Assembly (NCBI GenBank): GCA_964564545.1
Contig: CAZMBP010000153.1
Span: 1 to 64,000, forward strand
DNA from: CAJQQY01 sp964564545
GTDB taxonomy: Bacteria; Bacteroidota; Bacteroidia; Chitinophagales; Saprospiraceae
Length of the DNA stretch: 64,000 nt
Reading direction: 5' to 3'
The position numbers and the translations under genes were made by a program. The notes under the pieces are model-generated. The model ran no database searches. It was not told the origin of the DNA and saw nothing but the letters and a program-made list of their open reading frames with translations. Each line of letters opens with the position of its first letter. Position 1 is the first letter of the stretch. Shown piece by piece: positions 27,030 through 35,205 of this stretch.

Positions 27030-27680
27030 TCATCTCGCTCCAAACAACAAACTCCCAATTCTTACCATTGTACTTCCTTCCTCCACAGCAAGTTCATAGT
27101 CTCCAGACATTCCCATTGAAATTTCTTTAAAGCTGTCATCACTTTCAAAAAACTCCTTTTTCAAATCATCAAAAATATTTTTTAATGTTCGAAATTCATT
27201 GCGAACTTGATTTTTATCATCCGTAAATGTAGCCATTCCCATCACTCCGACGACTTTAATATTTTCCGCATTTTTATAAAAATCACTATTCAAAATTTCT
27301 TGAGCTTCTAACAAGTCAAGACCAAACTTAGTATCCTCTTCAGCGATATGAAATTGTAATAAAACCTCAATCACTCTTTCGTTTTTCTTTGCCTGTTTAT
27401 TAATTTCTTTCATCAATTTAAGACTCTCTACCGAGTGAATCATTGCCACAAAAGGAGCAATATATTTTACCTTGTTAGTCTGCAAATGACCGATAGCATG
27501 CCACTCAATATCTTTTGGCAGAGCTTCATATTTCCAAGTTAATTCCTGCACTCTATTTTCACCAAAGATTCTTTGACCTTGTTCATATAATTCTTGAATT
27601 GCTTCGGCTGGTTTCGTTTTCGAAACAGCGACCAGGGTGGTAGAAGTTGGTGCTAATTTTTCTAATATTTTATTTAACAT
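27030..27680 (-). CDS. YggS/PROSC-family PLP homeostasis protein
   Basis: 216 aa from ATG at 27680 (MLNKILEKL); an upstream ATG at 27701 sits in a hairpin arm and is less likely. Motifs: LVAVSKTKPAEAIQELYEQG with the PLP-binding Lys, FGENRVQEL, IEWHAIGHLQTNKVKYIAP, IHSVESLKLMKEIN, and the C-terminal SMGMSGDYELAVEEGSTMVR giving the phosphate site. The protein buffers free PLP and shows no classical enzyme activity. Confidence 0.93.
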   Translation of the reverse strand: MLNKILEKLAPTSTTLVAVSKTKPAEAIQELYEQGQRIFGENRVQELTWKYEALPKDIEWHAIGHLQTNKVKYIAPFVAMIHSVESLKLMKEINKQAKKNERVIEVLLQFHIAEEDTKFGLDLLEAQEILNSDFYKNAENIKVVGVMGMATFTDDKNQVRNEFRTLKNIFDDLKKEFFESDDSFKEISMGMSGDYELAVEEGSTMVRIGSLLFGAR

Positions 27681-27695
27681 AAATATGATTTTATT

Positions 27696-27749
27696 CCTCA
27701 TCCTCCTTCCCCCTTATCCTTTTTAGGAGAAGAGGGAAGGAGGATCAGG
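27696..27749. repeat. Imperfect inverted repeat upstream of yggS
   Basis: CCTCATCCTCCTTCCCCC (27696-27713, extending to 27720) pairs with 27725-27749; 22 of 25 positions complementary. It covers the 5' flank of the YggS gene on the minus strand. The arms do not match the other families in the window. Confidence 0.7.
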
Positions 27750-27854
27750 TGTAATTTTTTATAAAAACATTAACAAGTAAAAACGGACTAAGTTCGGCAC
27801 GTTTTTCGTTTTTCAAACATTACTTTTCGTAACAATATTTAAAAATCTTAAAAC

Positions 27855-28061
27855 ATGAATAATTTTCAATTTCAACGTGCAGAAAGAATCACAAAAAGAA
27901 AAGCATTAGTTTTCACTATTTTATTTCATGCTTTGCTATTTGGAGGAATCACTTTTGGAACTGAAATGGGTGATAAAATTACCGATACCGTCAAAGAATA
28001 TTTCCAAGATGATCAAGCTGCAAAAAACAAAAAAGAACCTTTAGCTAAAAATAAAAAGTGA
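27855..28061 (+). CDS. Small single-pass membrane protein
   Basis: 68 aa. A positively charged N-terminus (RAERITKRKA) is followed by one hydrophobic segment (LVFTILFHALLFGGITFG, about 18-35) and a Lys-rich tail ending in AKNKK. The TM segment recalls the TonB N-terminus (the TILFHALLFGG pattern), but the short tail cannot span the periplasm or reach a receptor. Conserved-looking and unannotated. The final codons form the left arm of a terminator. Confidence 0.65.
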   Translation: MNNFQFQRAERITKRKALVFTILFHALLFGGITFGTEMGDKITDTVKEYFQDDQAAKNKKEPLAKNKK

Positions 28062-28094
28062 ATAATTGCCACAGGTAATTATTCACTTTTTATT
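28050..28094. terminator. Hairpin overlapping the end of the small membrane protein
   Basis: AATAAAAAGTGAATAATT (28050-28067) pairs perfectly with 28077-28094. The arm covers the last four codons and stop of the gene at 27855, so terminator and C-terminus are locked together. Convergent with the deoxynucleoside kinase gene. Confidence 0.8.
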
Positions 28095-28113
28095 CTATAA
28101 GTTTATTTTTCGT

Positions 28114-28758
28114 TTAAAATAAACCATGCAATTCTGCGGATACCATATTCATCACTTCTCCTAAATCTTCTGGATTATTTTTAAAATCCATCGTGTTTAC
28201 ATCAATCACTAAAAGTTTCCCAGCAGTATATCCCGAAATCCAATTTTCATATCTTTCATTCAATCTTTTTAAATAGTCTAAACTCATATTTCCTTCATAA
28301 TCTCTGCCTCTTGATTGAATATGAGAAACCAAAGTCGAAATATCTGCTTTCAAATAAATTAATAAATCAGGAGCTTGAACTTGTGAAGTCATCGTCTCAA
28401 AAAGATCCGAATAGTTCTCAAAATCTCGCGTCGTCATCAAATTCATATCATGCAAGTTAGGCGCAAAAATAAATGCATCTTCAAAAATCGTTCGATCCTG
28501 AATGACCGTTTTATCGCCATTCAAAATTTTTAGAATTTGTCGATATCGACTATTAAGAAAGTAAACTTGAAGATTAAAAGACCAACGTTGCATATCACCA
28601 TAAAAATCATTCAGATAAGGGTTATCATCAGTTGATTCATACTGAACTTCCCATCCGAAATTCTTACCCAGTTGAGTACAAAGTGTAGTTTTACCTGCTC
28701 CAATATTTCCAGCAACCGCTACGTATTTAACTTCTTTTTTTGTTTCCTCCGACTTCAT
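28114..28758 (-). CDS. Deoxynucleoside kinase
   Basis: 214 aa. P-loop VAGNIGAGKTTLCTQL (16-31), then ENPYLNDFYG-like DDNPYLNDFYGDMQRWSFNLQ, DRTIFEDAFIFA (the DRS-type motif), and the lid SRGRDYEGNMSLDYLKRLN. The family phosphorylates deoxyadenosine, deoxyguanosine or deoxycytidine for salvage; specificity cannot be read. The LytS-like promoter region 28759-29076 upstream has no gene. Confidence 0.9.
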   Translation of the reverse strand: MKSEETKKEVKYVAVAGNIGAGKTTLCTQLGKNFGWEVQYESTDDNPYLNDFYGDMQRWSFNLQVYFLNSRYRQILKILNGDKTVIQDRTIFEDAFIFAPNLHDMNLMTTRDFENYSDLFETMTSQVQAPDLLIYLKADISTLVSHIQSRGRDYEGNMSLDYLKRLNERYENWISGYTAGKLLVIDVNTMDFKNNPEDLGEVMNMVSAELHGLF

Positions 28759-29076
28759 TGTTATCTTTTATGAATTTGTGTATTATGGTTTTATGAAAAA
28801 GCAAATGTGCCTCTAGCTTGTTTAATTATTATCTCACCGTATTTTGAATTGCGAAAATACGATTCCTATATTTATTTTTGGAATGTATGGGTTTAAAGTT
28901 TTCCACGAAATTATTTAAGATCCTGTGAAATTGAACGAAGATGTAAAAAACTTGTTAAGCTTAAAAATTCAACAAGAGCTTTTTAATTTTGTATTTTAAA
29001 AAAGGTTATTTTGCGTCTTCTTAACTAAATAACGCGATTGACAGATAAAAACCTATCAATCATCTAATATTTTAAA
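28759..29076. other. 318-bp intergenic region with a promoter word
   Basis: AT-rich, without protein-like frames. TATTTTTG at 28873-28880 on the plus strand fits TAnnTTTG and could drive gatC about 190 bp downstream. No inverted repeat of note. Confidence 0.45.
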
Positions 29077-29364
29077 ATGGAAATAGATCAATCATTAATT
29101 TCGAAACTCGAACATTTAGCTCGATTGGAACTTTCAGAAACTGAAAAGGAAGGAATCAGAAATGACCTCAATAATATTCTACAAATGGTAGAAAAAATGA
29201 ATGAGTTAAATACTGATGAAGTCGAACCACTCATTTATATTAATGAACAAGAAAATGTGTGGCGAGAAGATAAGGTGGAAAATCAAGTCGATCGAAAAGA
29301 TGCACTTCGCAATGCACCAGATAGCAACGAGCAATTTTTTAAAGTGCCAAAAGTTATAAAATAA
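29077..29364 (+). CDS. gatC: Asp-tRNA(Asn)/Glu-tRNA(Gln) amidotransferase subunit C
   Basis: 95 aa, full length. KLEHLARLELSETEKEGIRNDLNNIL and the C-terminal DALRNAPDSNEQFFKVPKVI are the family pattern. GatC is a helical clamp between GatA and GatB, which convert misacylated Glu-tRNA(Gln) or Asp-tRNA(Asn). The A and B subunit genes are not in this window, so the complex is encoded at separate loci. Confidence 0.95.
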   Translation: MEIDQSLISKLEHLARLELSETEKEGIRNDLNNILQMVEKMNELNTDEVEPLIYINEQENVWREDKVENQVDRKDALRNAPDSNEQFFKVPKVIK

Positions 29365-29370
29365 AATGGT

Positions 29371-29474
29371 CGTTAAACGTTTTACGATAGACGTTGAACG
29401 AACCGTTTCTTTTTATAGAAAATATTATTCTGAAGAAAGTTATACTGTTGGAAGAACGTAAAACGTCCAACGAA
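29371..29474. repeat. B-family inverted repeat, copy 1
   Basis: ACGTTTTACG (29377-29386) pairs with CGTAAAACGT (29457-29466); flanking ACGTTGAACG and TCCAACG extend it loosely. Located between co-directional gatC and the ABC ATPase gene. A better copy is at 30788-30909. Confidence 0.7.
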
Positions 29475-29500
29475 TACATCTCAATCAACAAAAAGATAAA

Positions 29501-30211
29501 ATGAACCCAATTATTTCAGTTAAAGAGTTAAGGAAAACTTATGTCATGGGAGTGGAAAAAATCCATGCCTTGAAGAATGTTTCTGTCGATATTAGAAAAA
29601 ATGAGTACGTTGCTTTGATGGGACCTTCTGGTTCTGGAAAATCAACTTTAATGAATTTGTTAGGATGTTTAGATACACCGAGTAGCGGAAATTATTTCTT
29701 GAACGATATTGATGTAAGTGAAATGACTGATGGCGAATTAGCGGAAGTACGTAATAAAGAAATCGGATTCGTTTTTCAGACCTTTAATTTATTGCCAAGA
29801 TTATCCTCTTTGGATAATGTTGCTTTGCCTTTGGTGTATGCTGGGTTAGGAAAAAAGACCAGAATGGAAAAGGCAGCAAAAGCATTAAATGCGGTTGGTT
29901 TGGGAGATCGAATGGATCATAAACCTAACGAACTTTCAGGTGGTCAAAGACAAAGAGTTGCCATCGCTAGAGCACTAGTAAATGACCCTGCAATTATACT
30001 TGCCGATGAGCCGACAGGTAATTTGGATACCAAAACTTCCATTGAAATTATGGAGATTTTTGAAAGACTTCATGAGCAAGGCAATACGATAATAATAGTT
30101 ACTCACGAACCTGACATTGCTGAACATGCACATCGAATCATTAGATTGAGAGATGGAATGGTAGAAATTGATAAAAAGAATGAACAAATCGTTCGTGCAG
30201 CTGAAAGATAA
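29501..30211 (+). CDS. MacB/LolD-type ABC transporter ATP-binding protein
   Basis: 236 aa. Walker A GPSGSGKSTL, Q-loop FVFQTFNLL, intact signature LSGGQRQRVAIARAL, Walker B ILADEPTGNLD, and H-loop VTHEPDI. The layout matches MacB/LolD-type ATPases that pair with FtsX-like permeases for lipoprotein or peptide export. No permease is adjacent, so the partner gene lies elsewhere. The neighbour downstream is an Fe-S protein unrelated by function. Confidence 0.93.
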   Translation: MNPIISVKELRKTYVMGVEKIHALKNVSVDIRKNEYVALMGPSGSGKSTLMNLLGCLDTPSSGNYFLNDIDVSEMTDGELAEVRNKEIGFVFQTFNLLPRLSSLDNVALPLVYAGLGKKTRMEKAAKALNAVGLGDRMDHKPNELSGGQRQRVAIARALVNDPAIILADEPTGNLDTKTSIEIMEIFERLHEQGNTIIIVTHEPDIAEHAHRIIRLRDGMVEIDKKNEQIVRAAER

Positions 30212-30249
30212 AACCAAGTTTTAAGTTTACAATTGTTAAATAAATTGAG

Positions 30250-30283
30250 AGCGAATTTGAACAAAAATCAAATTCGCTTTTTT
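30250..30283 (+). terminator. Rho-independent terminator after the ABC ATPase
   Basis: AGCGAATTTGA (30250-30260) pairs with 30268-30278, 7-nt loop, followed by T6. It separates the ABC gene from the Fe-S gene. Confidence 0.8.
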
Positions 30284-30346
30284 AATACCTAGAATTAATT
30301 GTTTATTTTGAGAAAACTATTTTTTTAAAAACAAAAAACTCGAAAA

Positions 30347-30772
30347 ATGGATAAAAGTAAACTTGTAAAAAAATATTCCAATGGAGAAGTGACTGTTGTC
30401 TGGGAACCAGGGAAATGTATTCACGCAGGAAATTGTGTTCGTGGACTTCCCACCGTTTTTAATGCGAAGGCAAAACCTTGGATCAATATAGAAGGAGCTG
30501 ATACTCAATCTATTATTAACCAAGTAAAAGATTGCCCGTCAGGTGCTTTATCTATTTTGGAAAATGATAAGACCGAGGTAGAACAAACTGCAAATACTCA
30601 TGTTGAATTAATGAAAAATGGTCCATTACTTATCGAAGGAGAGATCAAATTAACTCAAGCTGATGGAAGCATTATTTTGAAAAACAAAAAAACGGCCTTC
30701 TGTCGATGTGGAGCTTCTGCAAGAAAACCATATTGTGATGGATCACATTCTAGTGCAGGCTTTGTAGGTTAA
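30347..30772 (+). CDS. Fe-S protein: divergent 4Fe-4S (Fer4_19-type) plus CDGSH domain
   Basis: 141 aa. The N-terminal half has CIHAGNCVRGLPTVF and DCPSGALSI, the cysteine pattern of a mono-cluster ferredoxin-like domain. The C-terminal half has CRCGASARKPYCDGSH, the CDGSH signature (three Cys and one His) binding a 2Fe-2S cluster. Such two-domain proteins are probably redox carriers or cluster sensors. There is no obvious partner enzyme, although a cobalamin enzyme and a P450 follow. Confidence 0.9.
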   Translation: MDKSKLVKKYSNGEVTVVWEPGKCIHAGNCVRGLPTVFNAKAKPWINIEGADTQSIINQVKDCPSGALSILENDKTEVEQTANTHVELMKNGPLLIEGEIKLTQADGSIILKNKKTAFCRCGASARKPYCDGSHSSAGFVG

Positions 30773-30787
30773 AAAATAGACTAAATT

Positions 30788-30909
30788 CGTTTGACATTGA
30801 ACGTTAGACGTTTTACGGTCGCCCACACAATTTCATTTAGAATAGACTTTAATATTTAAAAATTAGTAAAACAGGGAAACGTAAAAAGTCTAACGTTCAA
30901 CGTCAAACG
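30788..30909. repeat. B-family inverted repeat, copy 2
   Basis: 30-bp arms at 30788-30817 and 30880-30909 are complementary at 28 of 30 positions (arm starts CGTTTGACATTGAACGTTAG). The 62-nt spacer holds no T-run. Shares TTGAACG and ACGTTTTACG with copy 1. Located between co-directional genes. Confidence 0.85.
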
Positions 30910-30925
30910 ATTTAAAAAAACAATA

Positions 30926-31477
30926 ATGGCATTTAAAATTTATACAAAAACAGGTGACTCAGGAGAAACAGGTTTGTTTGGAGGTAAACGATTACCGAAG
31001 AGTCATCTTCGAATTGAAAGTTACGGAACAGTTGACGAATTGAATTCTTGGATCGGACTGATTCGAGATTTGACAGAGTATCCAAAGACAGAAGGTGTTT
31101 TGGAAAATGTACAAAATCGATTATTTGAAATTGGTTCTAATTTGGCAACGGATCCTTCAAAAACTATGAATGTTCCTGAGGTAAAACAAAAAGCGATTAC
31201 TTTATTGGAAAAAGAAATTGATCGAATGGAAAGCGAGTTACCTCCTTTGAAAACTTTTATTTTGCCAGGAGGACATCCAACTGTTTCTCAAATTCACATT
31301 GCTAGATGCGTTTGTCGAAGAGCAGAAAGGGGAGTAGTTGGTCTAGCGATCATAGATGAAGTGCCAGATATTCTAATTCAATATCTAAATCGTTTATCGG
31401 ATTATTTATTCGTTTTATCTCGATGGGTAGGAATGAAATTAGACGCCAAAGAACTTCCGTGGATACCTGAGAAATAA
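30926..31477 (+). CDS. ATP:cob(I)alamin adenosyltransferase, PduO type
   Basis: 183 aa. IYTKTGDSGETGLFGGKRLPK opens with the ATP-binding TGDxGxT motif; ESYGTVDELNSWIGL and ARCVCRRAERGVV follow (the catalytic Arg-rich helix), then YLNRLSDYLFVLSR. It makes adenosylcobalamin, the cofactor for mutases and B12-dependent reductases. The window has no other B12 genes, so it may serve salvage. Confidence 0.95.
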   Translation: MAFKIYTKTGDSGETGLFGGKRLPKSHLRIESYGTVDELNSWIGLIRDLTEYPKTEGVLENVQNRLFEIGSNLATDPSKTMNVPEVKQKAITLLEKEIDRMESELPPLKTFILPGGHPTVSQIHIARCVCRRAERGVVGLAIIDEVPDILIQYLNRLSDYLFVLSRWVGMKLDAKELPWIPEK

Positions 31478-31479
31478 TG

Positions 31480-31549
31480 GTTAATGTTTAACGGTGAACG
31501 GTCAATACCTCAGGAGGTGTTAATCGTTCACCGTTCACAATTAATCGTT
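31480..31549. repeat. A-family inverted repeat, copy 3
   Basis: TTTAACGGTGAACGGTCAAT on the left and GTTAATCGTTCACCGTTCAC on the right. It sits in the gap between convergent pduO-type and P450 genes and overlaps the P450 3' end, where it encodes the last residues (FND) and stop. Confidence 0.85.
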
Positions 31550-32896
31550 AAAAGAGATGCTCATTTTTATTCCGTATTTAGGTTGTAGAGTTACGTAAGG
31601 CATTGCTTCAATTATTTGATTTTTTTCTAATTCAAAATTATACCTTTTTAGTAATTCCAAAATAACCATTTGCATTTCCATCATGGCGAAATTGTTTCCA
31701 ATGCAAAGTCTTGGTCCACCTCCAAAAGGCATGTAAGCAAAAGAAGGTTTCCCTTTCATATTTTCCTTTTCAAATCTTTCAGGCTTAAATTTTTCAGGTT
31801 CATTCCAATATTTTTTGGAGTGATGCAAACCATAAATATAAATGGCAAACATTCGATCTTTTGGAATATGGTAATCTTTGATATCCTCAGCTTCATTAGC
31901 CAATCGATCAGTAATCCAAGCGGGTGGATAAATCCTCATTGTTTCTTGAATGACTTGAGTAGTATATTTTAATTTTGGAAAATCAGAAAACTCTACTTTT
32001 CGATTACCTACAACTTCTTGATATTCCTCTCGAATTTTTTTAGTTGCTTCTGGATTCTTGCATAATAAATAAAATGCCCAAGCTAGCGCGTTGGCAGAAG
32101 TTTCATGCCCTGCGACGAAAAGAATCAAAGATTCGTCAAGCAATTGAGTGTCAGTCATCCCTTCACCATTGTCTTCATATCGTGCTGACAATAGCATATC
32201 CAAAAGATCATCATGAGATTGCCCACTAGTTCGTCGCTCTTGAATAATTCTTAAAATTATCGCTTTGGATTCTTGAGATATTTTGAATTGACGTTTTGTT
32301 TTTCCAGTCAAATAAAACCATGGAATTAGATATGGTTGACGAAGTCTTTTAACGATGTATTCTTGAATTTCCTGAATGTTATCAGAAAGAGTGACTAATT
32401 CTTCATCACTTACACTTGTTGTGAAAAGTGATTTGGCAACGACTTGGAAAGCCATTTTAGTCATTTCGATAGAGAGATCGAAAGGTTGATTACTGGCAGC
32501 TAATTTATCCAAATTTTTCCAAGACTCTTGTACCACTTTTAGCATCACGTCAGATAGGGCTGCTAATTTAGCTCGATGAAATCCAGGTTGAATCAATCTA
32601 CGTTGTCGTAGCCAATAACTACCATCGCTGGTCAATAATCCTTGTCCTGCAAATTGAGCAATCATCTTAGTTTGAATTTCAGACTTGCGATAATTACGAT
32701 TATTTTTTTGCATCACATGTTGGACTATTTCTGGATCAGTTGTGAAGATCGCTTTAGAGTATCCACCCATGTACATTTCGAATATTTCTCCTTTTTCCTC
32801 TACAAATTTATTGAGTACAGGAAGTGGGTTATTTATAAATTTAAAGGCATTTGTTAGGGTAGTTAAACGAGGAATGAGTGGGATTTCTTTATTCAT
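31541..32896 (-). CDS. Cytochrome P450
   Basis: 451 aa. Signature elements: the I-helix ILFVAGHETSANALAWA (oxygen-binding, with the acid-alcohol pair replaced by E-T), the K-helix ETMRIYP, and the heme loop FGGGPRLCIGNNFAMME with C398 as thiolate ligand. Resembles CYP102/fatty-acid-hydroxylase-like soluble bacterial P450s. A redox partner is not adjacent, although the Fe-S protein at 30347 is nearby. Last codons lie in the A3 repeat. Confidence 0.95.
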   Translation of the reverse strand: MNKEIPLIPRLTTLTNAFKFINNPLPVLNKFVEEKGEIFEMYMGGYSKAIFTTDPEIVQHVMQKNNRNYRKSEIQTKMIAQFAGQGLLTSDGSYWLRQRRLIQPGFHRAKLAALSDVMLKVVQESWKNLDKLAASNQPFDLSIEMTKMAFQVVAKSLFTTSVSDEELVTLSDNIQEIQEYIVKRLRQPYLIPWFYLTGKTKRQFKISQESKAIILRIIQERRTSGQSHDDLLDMLLSARYEDNGEGMTDTQLLDESLILFVAGHETSANALAWAFYLLCKNPEATKKIREEYQEVVGNRKVEFSDFPKLKYTTQVIQETMRIYPPAWITDRLANEAEDIKDYHIPKDRMFAIYIYGLHHSKKYWNEPEKFKPERFEKENMKGKPSFAYMPFGGGPRLCIGNNFAMMEMQMVILELLKRYNFELEKNQIIEAMPYVTLQPKYGIKMSISFND

Positions 32897-33320
32897 AAGT
32901 TGTTGATTTTCAAAAGATTAAGTTGGTTTGGAGTTGGTGGAAATAAGTTTGATGTTATCTTTTCAAATTTAATGATTATTGATGTGAAAATGGTTGGAAG
33001 GAAGAATGTTTTATAAATTAGATTAGTTATGAATAAAATATAAGATAAATATTCTATGTGGAAAAAGCTCGAGTCACTCAATTCTTGTGTTTTAAAATAA
33101 ATACAAAAAACATGAATTTTCTTTTATTAAAAAAAGCTTAAAATTGAAGACTTGGTATAAATCTTGTTTTTCTCAAAGTCAAAATGTTTTAGTTTTTTAG
33201 CCCCAATAAAAACTGCTACTACTTCGTTTAGAAGACGATTCCCCTCCCAAATTTCCGAAATTCCCCTCCTCTCTTAATAGAAAAATTCTAACACATATTT
33301 TTACTTTATAATATTTCGTA
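32897..33320. other. 424-bp intergenic region, no gene recognised
   Basis: AT-rich spacer between the divergent P450 and MORN genes. A minus-strand frame at 32893-33081 lacks protein-like composition. I see no hairpin, promoter consensus or repeat. Confidence 0.55.
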
Positions 33321-34316
33321 ATGAAAAATACCAATAACCTGTTTTTACTAATCGCAGCTATCTTTTTGTCGAATTATTCGGTTCAGGCATCAAGTAAATT
33401 TTTAAATTCACCAACACAAGTTTTGGCTGAAGTTTCAACTTACAATGCACCTTGTAGCAAAAGGAAAAAATTTTGCAAAGGGACAGTAAGTTTCAAAGAT
33501 GGAAGTTCGTACGAAGGAGAATTTCGATATGGAGAACCACACGGTCGAGGTATTTATCATTGGTCAGATGGTGAATCGTATGAAGGTGAATTTGTAAATG
33601 GTTTAAGACACGGAAGAGGCAAGCATATATTTAACAATAATGATGTGTATGAAGGTGAGTGGGAATTTGGGATGATGCATGGAGAAGGAGTTTACCTTTG
33701 GGAAAATGGAGGACAATATAAAGGAGAATTTGTTGAAGGGTTGATGCAAGGCAAAGGAAAAATAACTTTGCCTGATGGAGAAAGTTACGATGGAGAATGG
33801 AAAAATGGATTAGCTGATGGGAAAGGAACCTACACTCGAGTAGATGGAAGTAAGTACAAGGGAAAAAGTAAAAAAGGGGAGCGACACGGCTCAGGAAGAA
33901 TTGTTTGGAAAACAGGTGACTATTTTATAGGAAAGTGGAAACATGGAAAAATCAACAAAACAGGAACTTTCCACTATAATAATGGAGATCAATTTACTAG
34001 TATTTGGGATGAAGGTGAAATGAAAGGGAAAGCTACCTATAAGTTTCGAAACGGAAAAGAAGTGAAAGGTGACTTAAAAGAAGTGGAAAGACAAGTAAAA
34101 GGTAATGAAGAAAAGATGGAAGAGATTATGCCAAACCTTGGCTTGACTTGGTATGCAATTGCCTTGGAATACAAAGCTGCAGAGCGATATGATTTAGCTA
34201 TGGAGAATTTGAAATTGTCTCAAAAATATATTCCTTCTTCTTCAGACTTAAATCAGTTAGTACATCAACAAATCGAAATTGTTCAAGAAAAATTAGACGA
34301 AATAGAAGGTCTTTAA
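33321..34316 (+). CDS. MORN-repeat protein with TPR-like C-terminus
   Basis: 331 aa. Signal peptide ends about residue 24 (SVQASS). About eight MORN units (YEGEFxxGxxHGxGxYxWxDGxx) from 58 to 250: YEGEFRYGEPHGRG, YEGEFVNGLRHGRG, YEGEWEFGMMHGEG, YKGEFVEGLMQGKG, YDGEWKNGLADGKG and weaker ones. The C-terminal 70 residues (EYKAAERYDLAMENLKLSQK) are TPR-like. MORN repeats bind lipids or make extended scaffolds; with a signal peptide this probably acts in the periplasm. Confidence 0.9.
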   Translation: MKNTNNLFLLIAAIFLSNYSVQASSKFLNSPTQVLAEVSTYNAPCSKRKKFCKGTVSFKDGSSYEGEFRYGEPHGRGIYHWSDGESYEGEFVNGLRHGRGKHIFNNNDVYEGEWEFGMMHGEGVYLWENGGQYKGEFVEGLMQGKGKITLPDGESYDGEWKNGLADGKGTYTRVDGSKYKGKSKKGERHGSGRIVWKTGDYFIGKWKHGKINKTGTFHYNNGDQFTSIWDEGEMKGKATYKFRNGKEVKGDLKEVERQVKGNEEKMEEIMPNLGLTWYAIALEYKAAERYDLAMENLKLSQKYIPSSSDLNQLVHQQIEIVQEKLDEIEGL

Positions 34317-34370
34317 ATCAATAATTAGTATTACAAAAACTTAATAAACATCCATCCAAAACAGGATAAT

Positions 34371-34406
34371 AAAAACTGCTCAGATTACCTGCGCAGTTTT
34401 TTTTTG
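34371..34406 (+). terminator. Rho-independent terminator
   Basis: AAAAACTGC (34371-34379) pairs with GCAGTTTTT (34393-34401), followed by more T residues. It lies after the MORN gene. Confidence 0.8.
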
Positions 34407-34544
34407 TCAAACATTAGGCAAGGTTTTTAGTTAGTATAACATGAAAGAGTTAAAGTCTTTATAAAATAGGGACTCTCTTAATCAAGTTCGGGTCTCTATT
34501 GTTAAGTACTTGATTTACATTTTAAGATTCTAAAAATTGATTCC

Positions 34545-35201
34545 ATGATTAAAAAAAGATTTTTTATCCTCATCATAATTACTGCATTTTTTATTCCTCG
34601 ATCTTTTTTGTCATTGGTTTTATCTCAAAATCAAAATGAGATTTCTTTAGTTTCTAGCATGGAAAATAATAAGACTTTCGTTGACAGTTACAAAGCTCAA
34701 TGCCTGAAAGCGCTTTCCTTTTATCCTGAATTACAAAATGTGAATATTGAATTTCGTGAAGCAGGGATTGGAACTACTTTGGCAGCACGACCGATACTTT
34801 CTAGTTTTTTTAATACTGATTATGAAAGAAAATATGAGGTGATATTTAATAATGCGAATGATTGTGAGGTGCCTTTCTCTGAATTACCAGAAGAAGGTCA
34901 GGTTGGAATTTTAGGGCATGAATTAGCGCATATCTTAGATTATGAGACTAAAAGCTTTGGTCAATTATTAGTAACAGGGTGTTTTTATATTAATGCACAT
35001 AGCATTCGAAATTACGAACGAGGTATCGATCGAGTGACGGTTGAACGAGGACTTGGAGAAAAACTACATGATGCTTATCATTACATCTTAGAGGAATCTC
35101 AAGCCTCTTTGAAATATAAAAGGTTTAAAAAATTCACATACCTAGAACCTCAAGAAATTTTGGATCACGTGAGAGAAGCAAGTGTTAAAATTGAATTTTA
35201 G
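34545..35201 (+). CDS. Putative membrane-anchored HExxH zinc protease-like protein
   Basis: 218 aa. One N-terminal hydrophobic segment (about 6-25) could be an uncleaved anchor. The motif ILGHELAHILDYE contains HELAH (H125, E126, H129), the classic zincin site, with a possible third ligand in the acidic helix after it. No family I recognise. A cysteine-containing helix and a C-terminal EEPx region give no more clues. Convergent with the broken lipoprotein gene. Confidence 0.6.
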   Translation: MIKKRFFILIIITAFFIPRSFLSLVLSQNQNEISLVSSMENNKTFVDSYKAQCLKALSFYPELQNVNIEFREAGIGTTLAARPILSSFFNTDYERKYEVIFNNANDCEVPFSELPEEGQVGILGHELAHILDYETKSFGQLLVTGCFYINAHSIRNYERGIDRVTVERGLGEKLHDAYHYILEESQASLKYKRFKKFTYLEPQEILDHVREASVKIEF

Positions 35202-35205
35202 ACTT

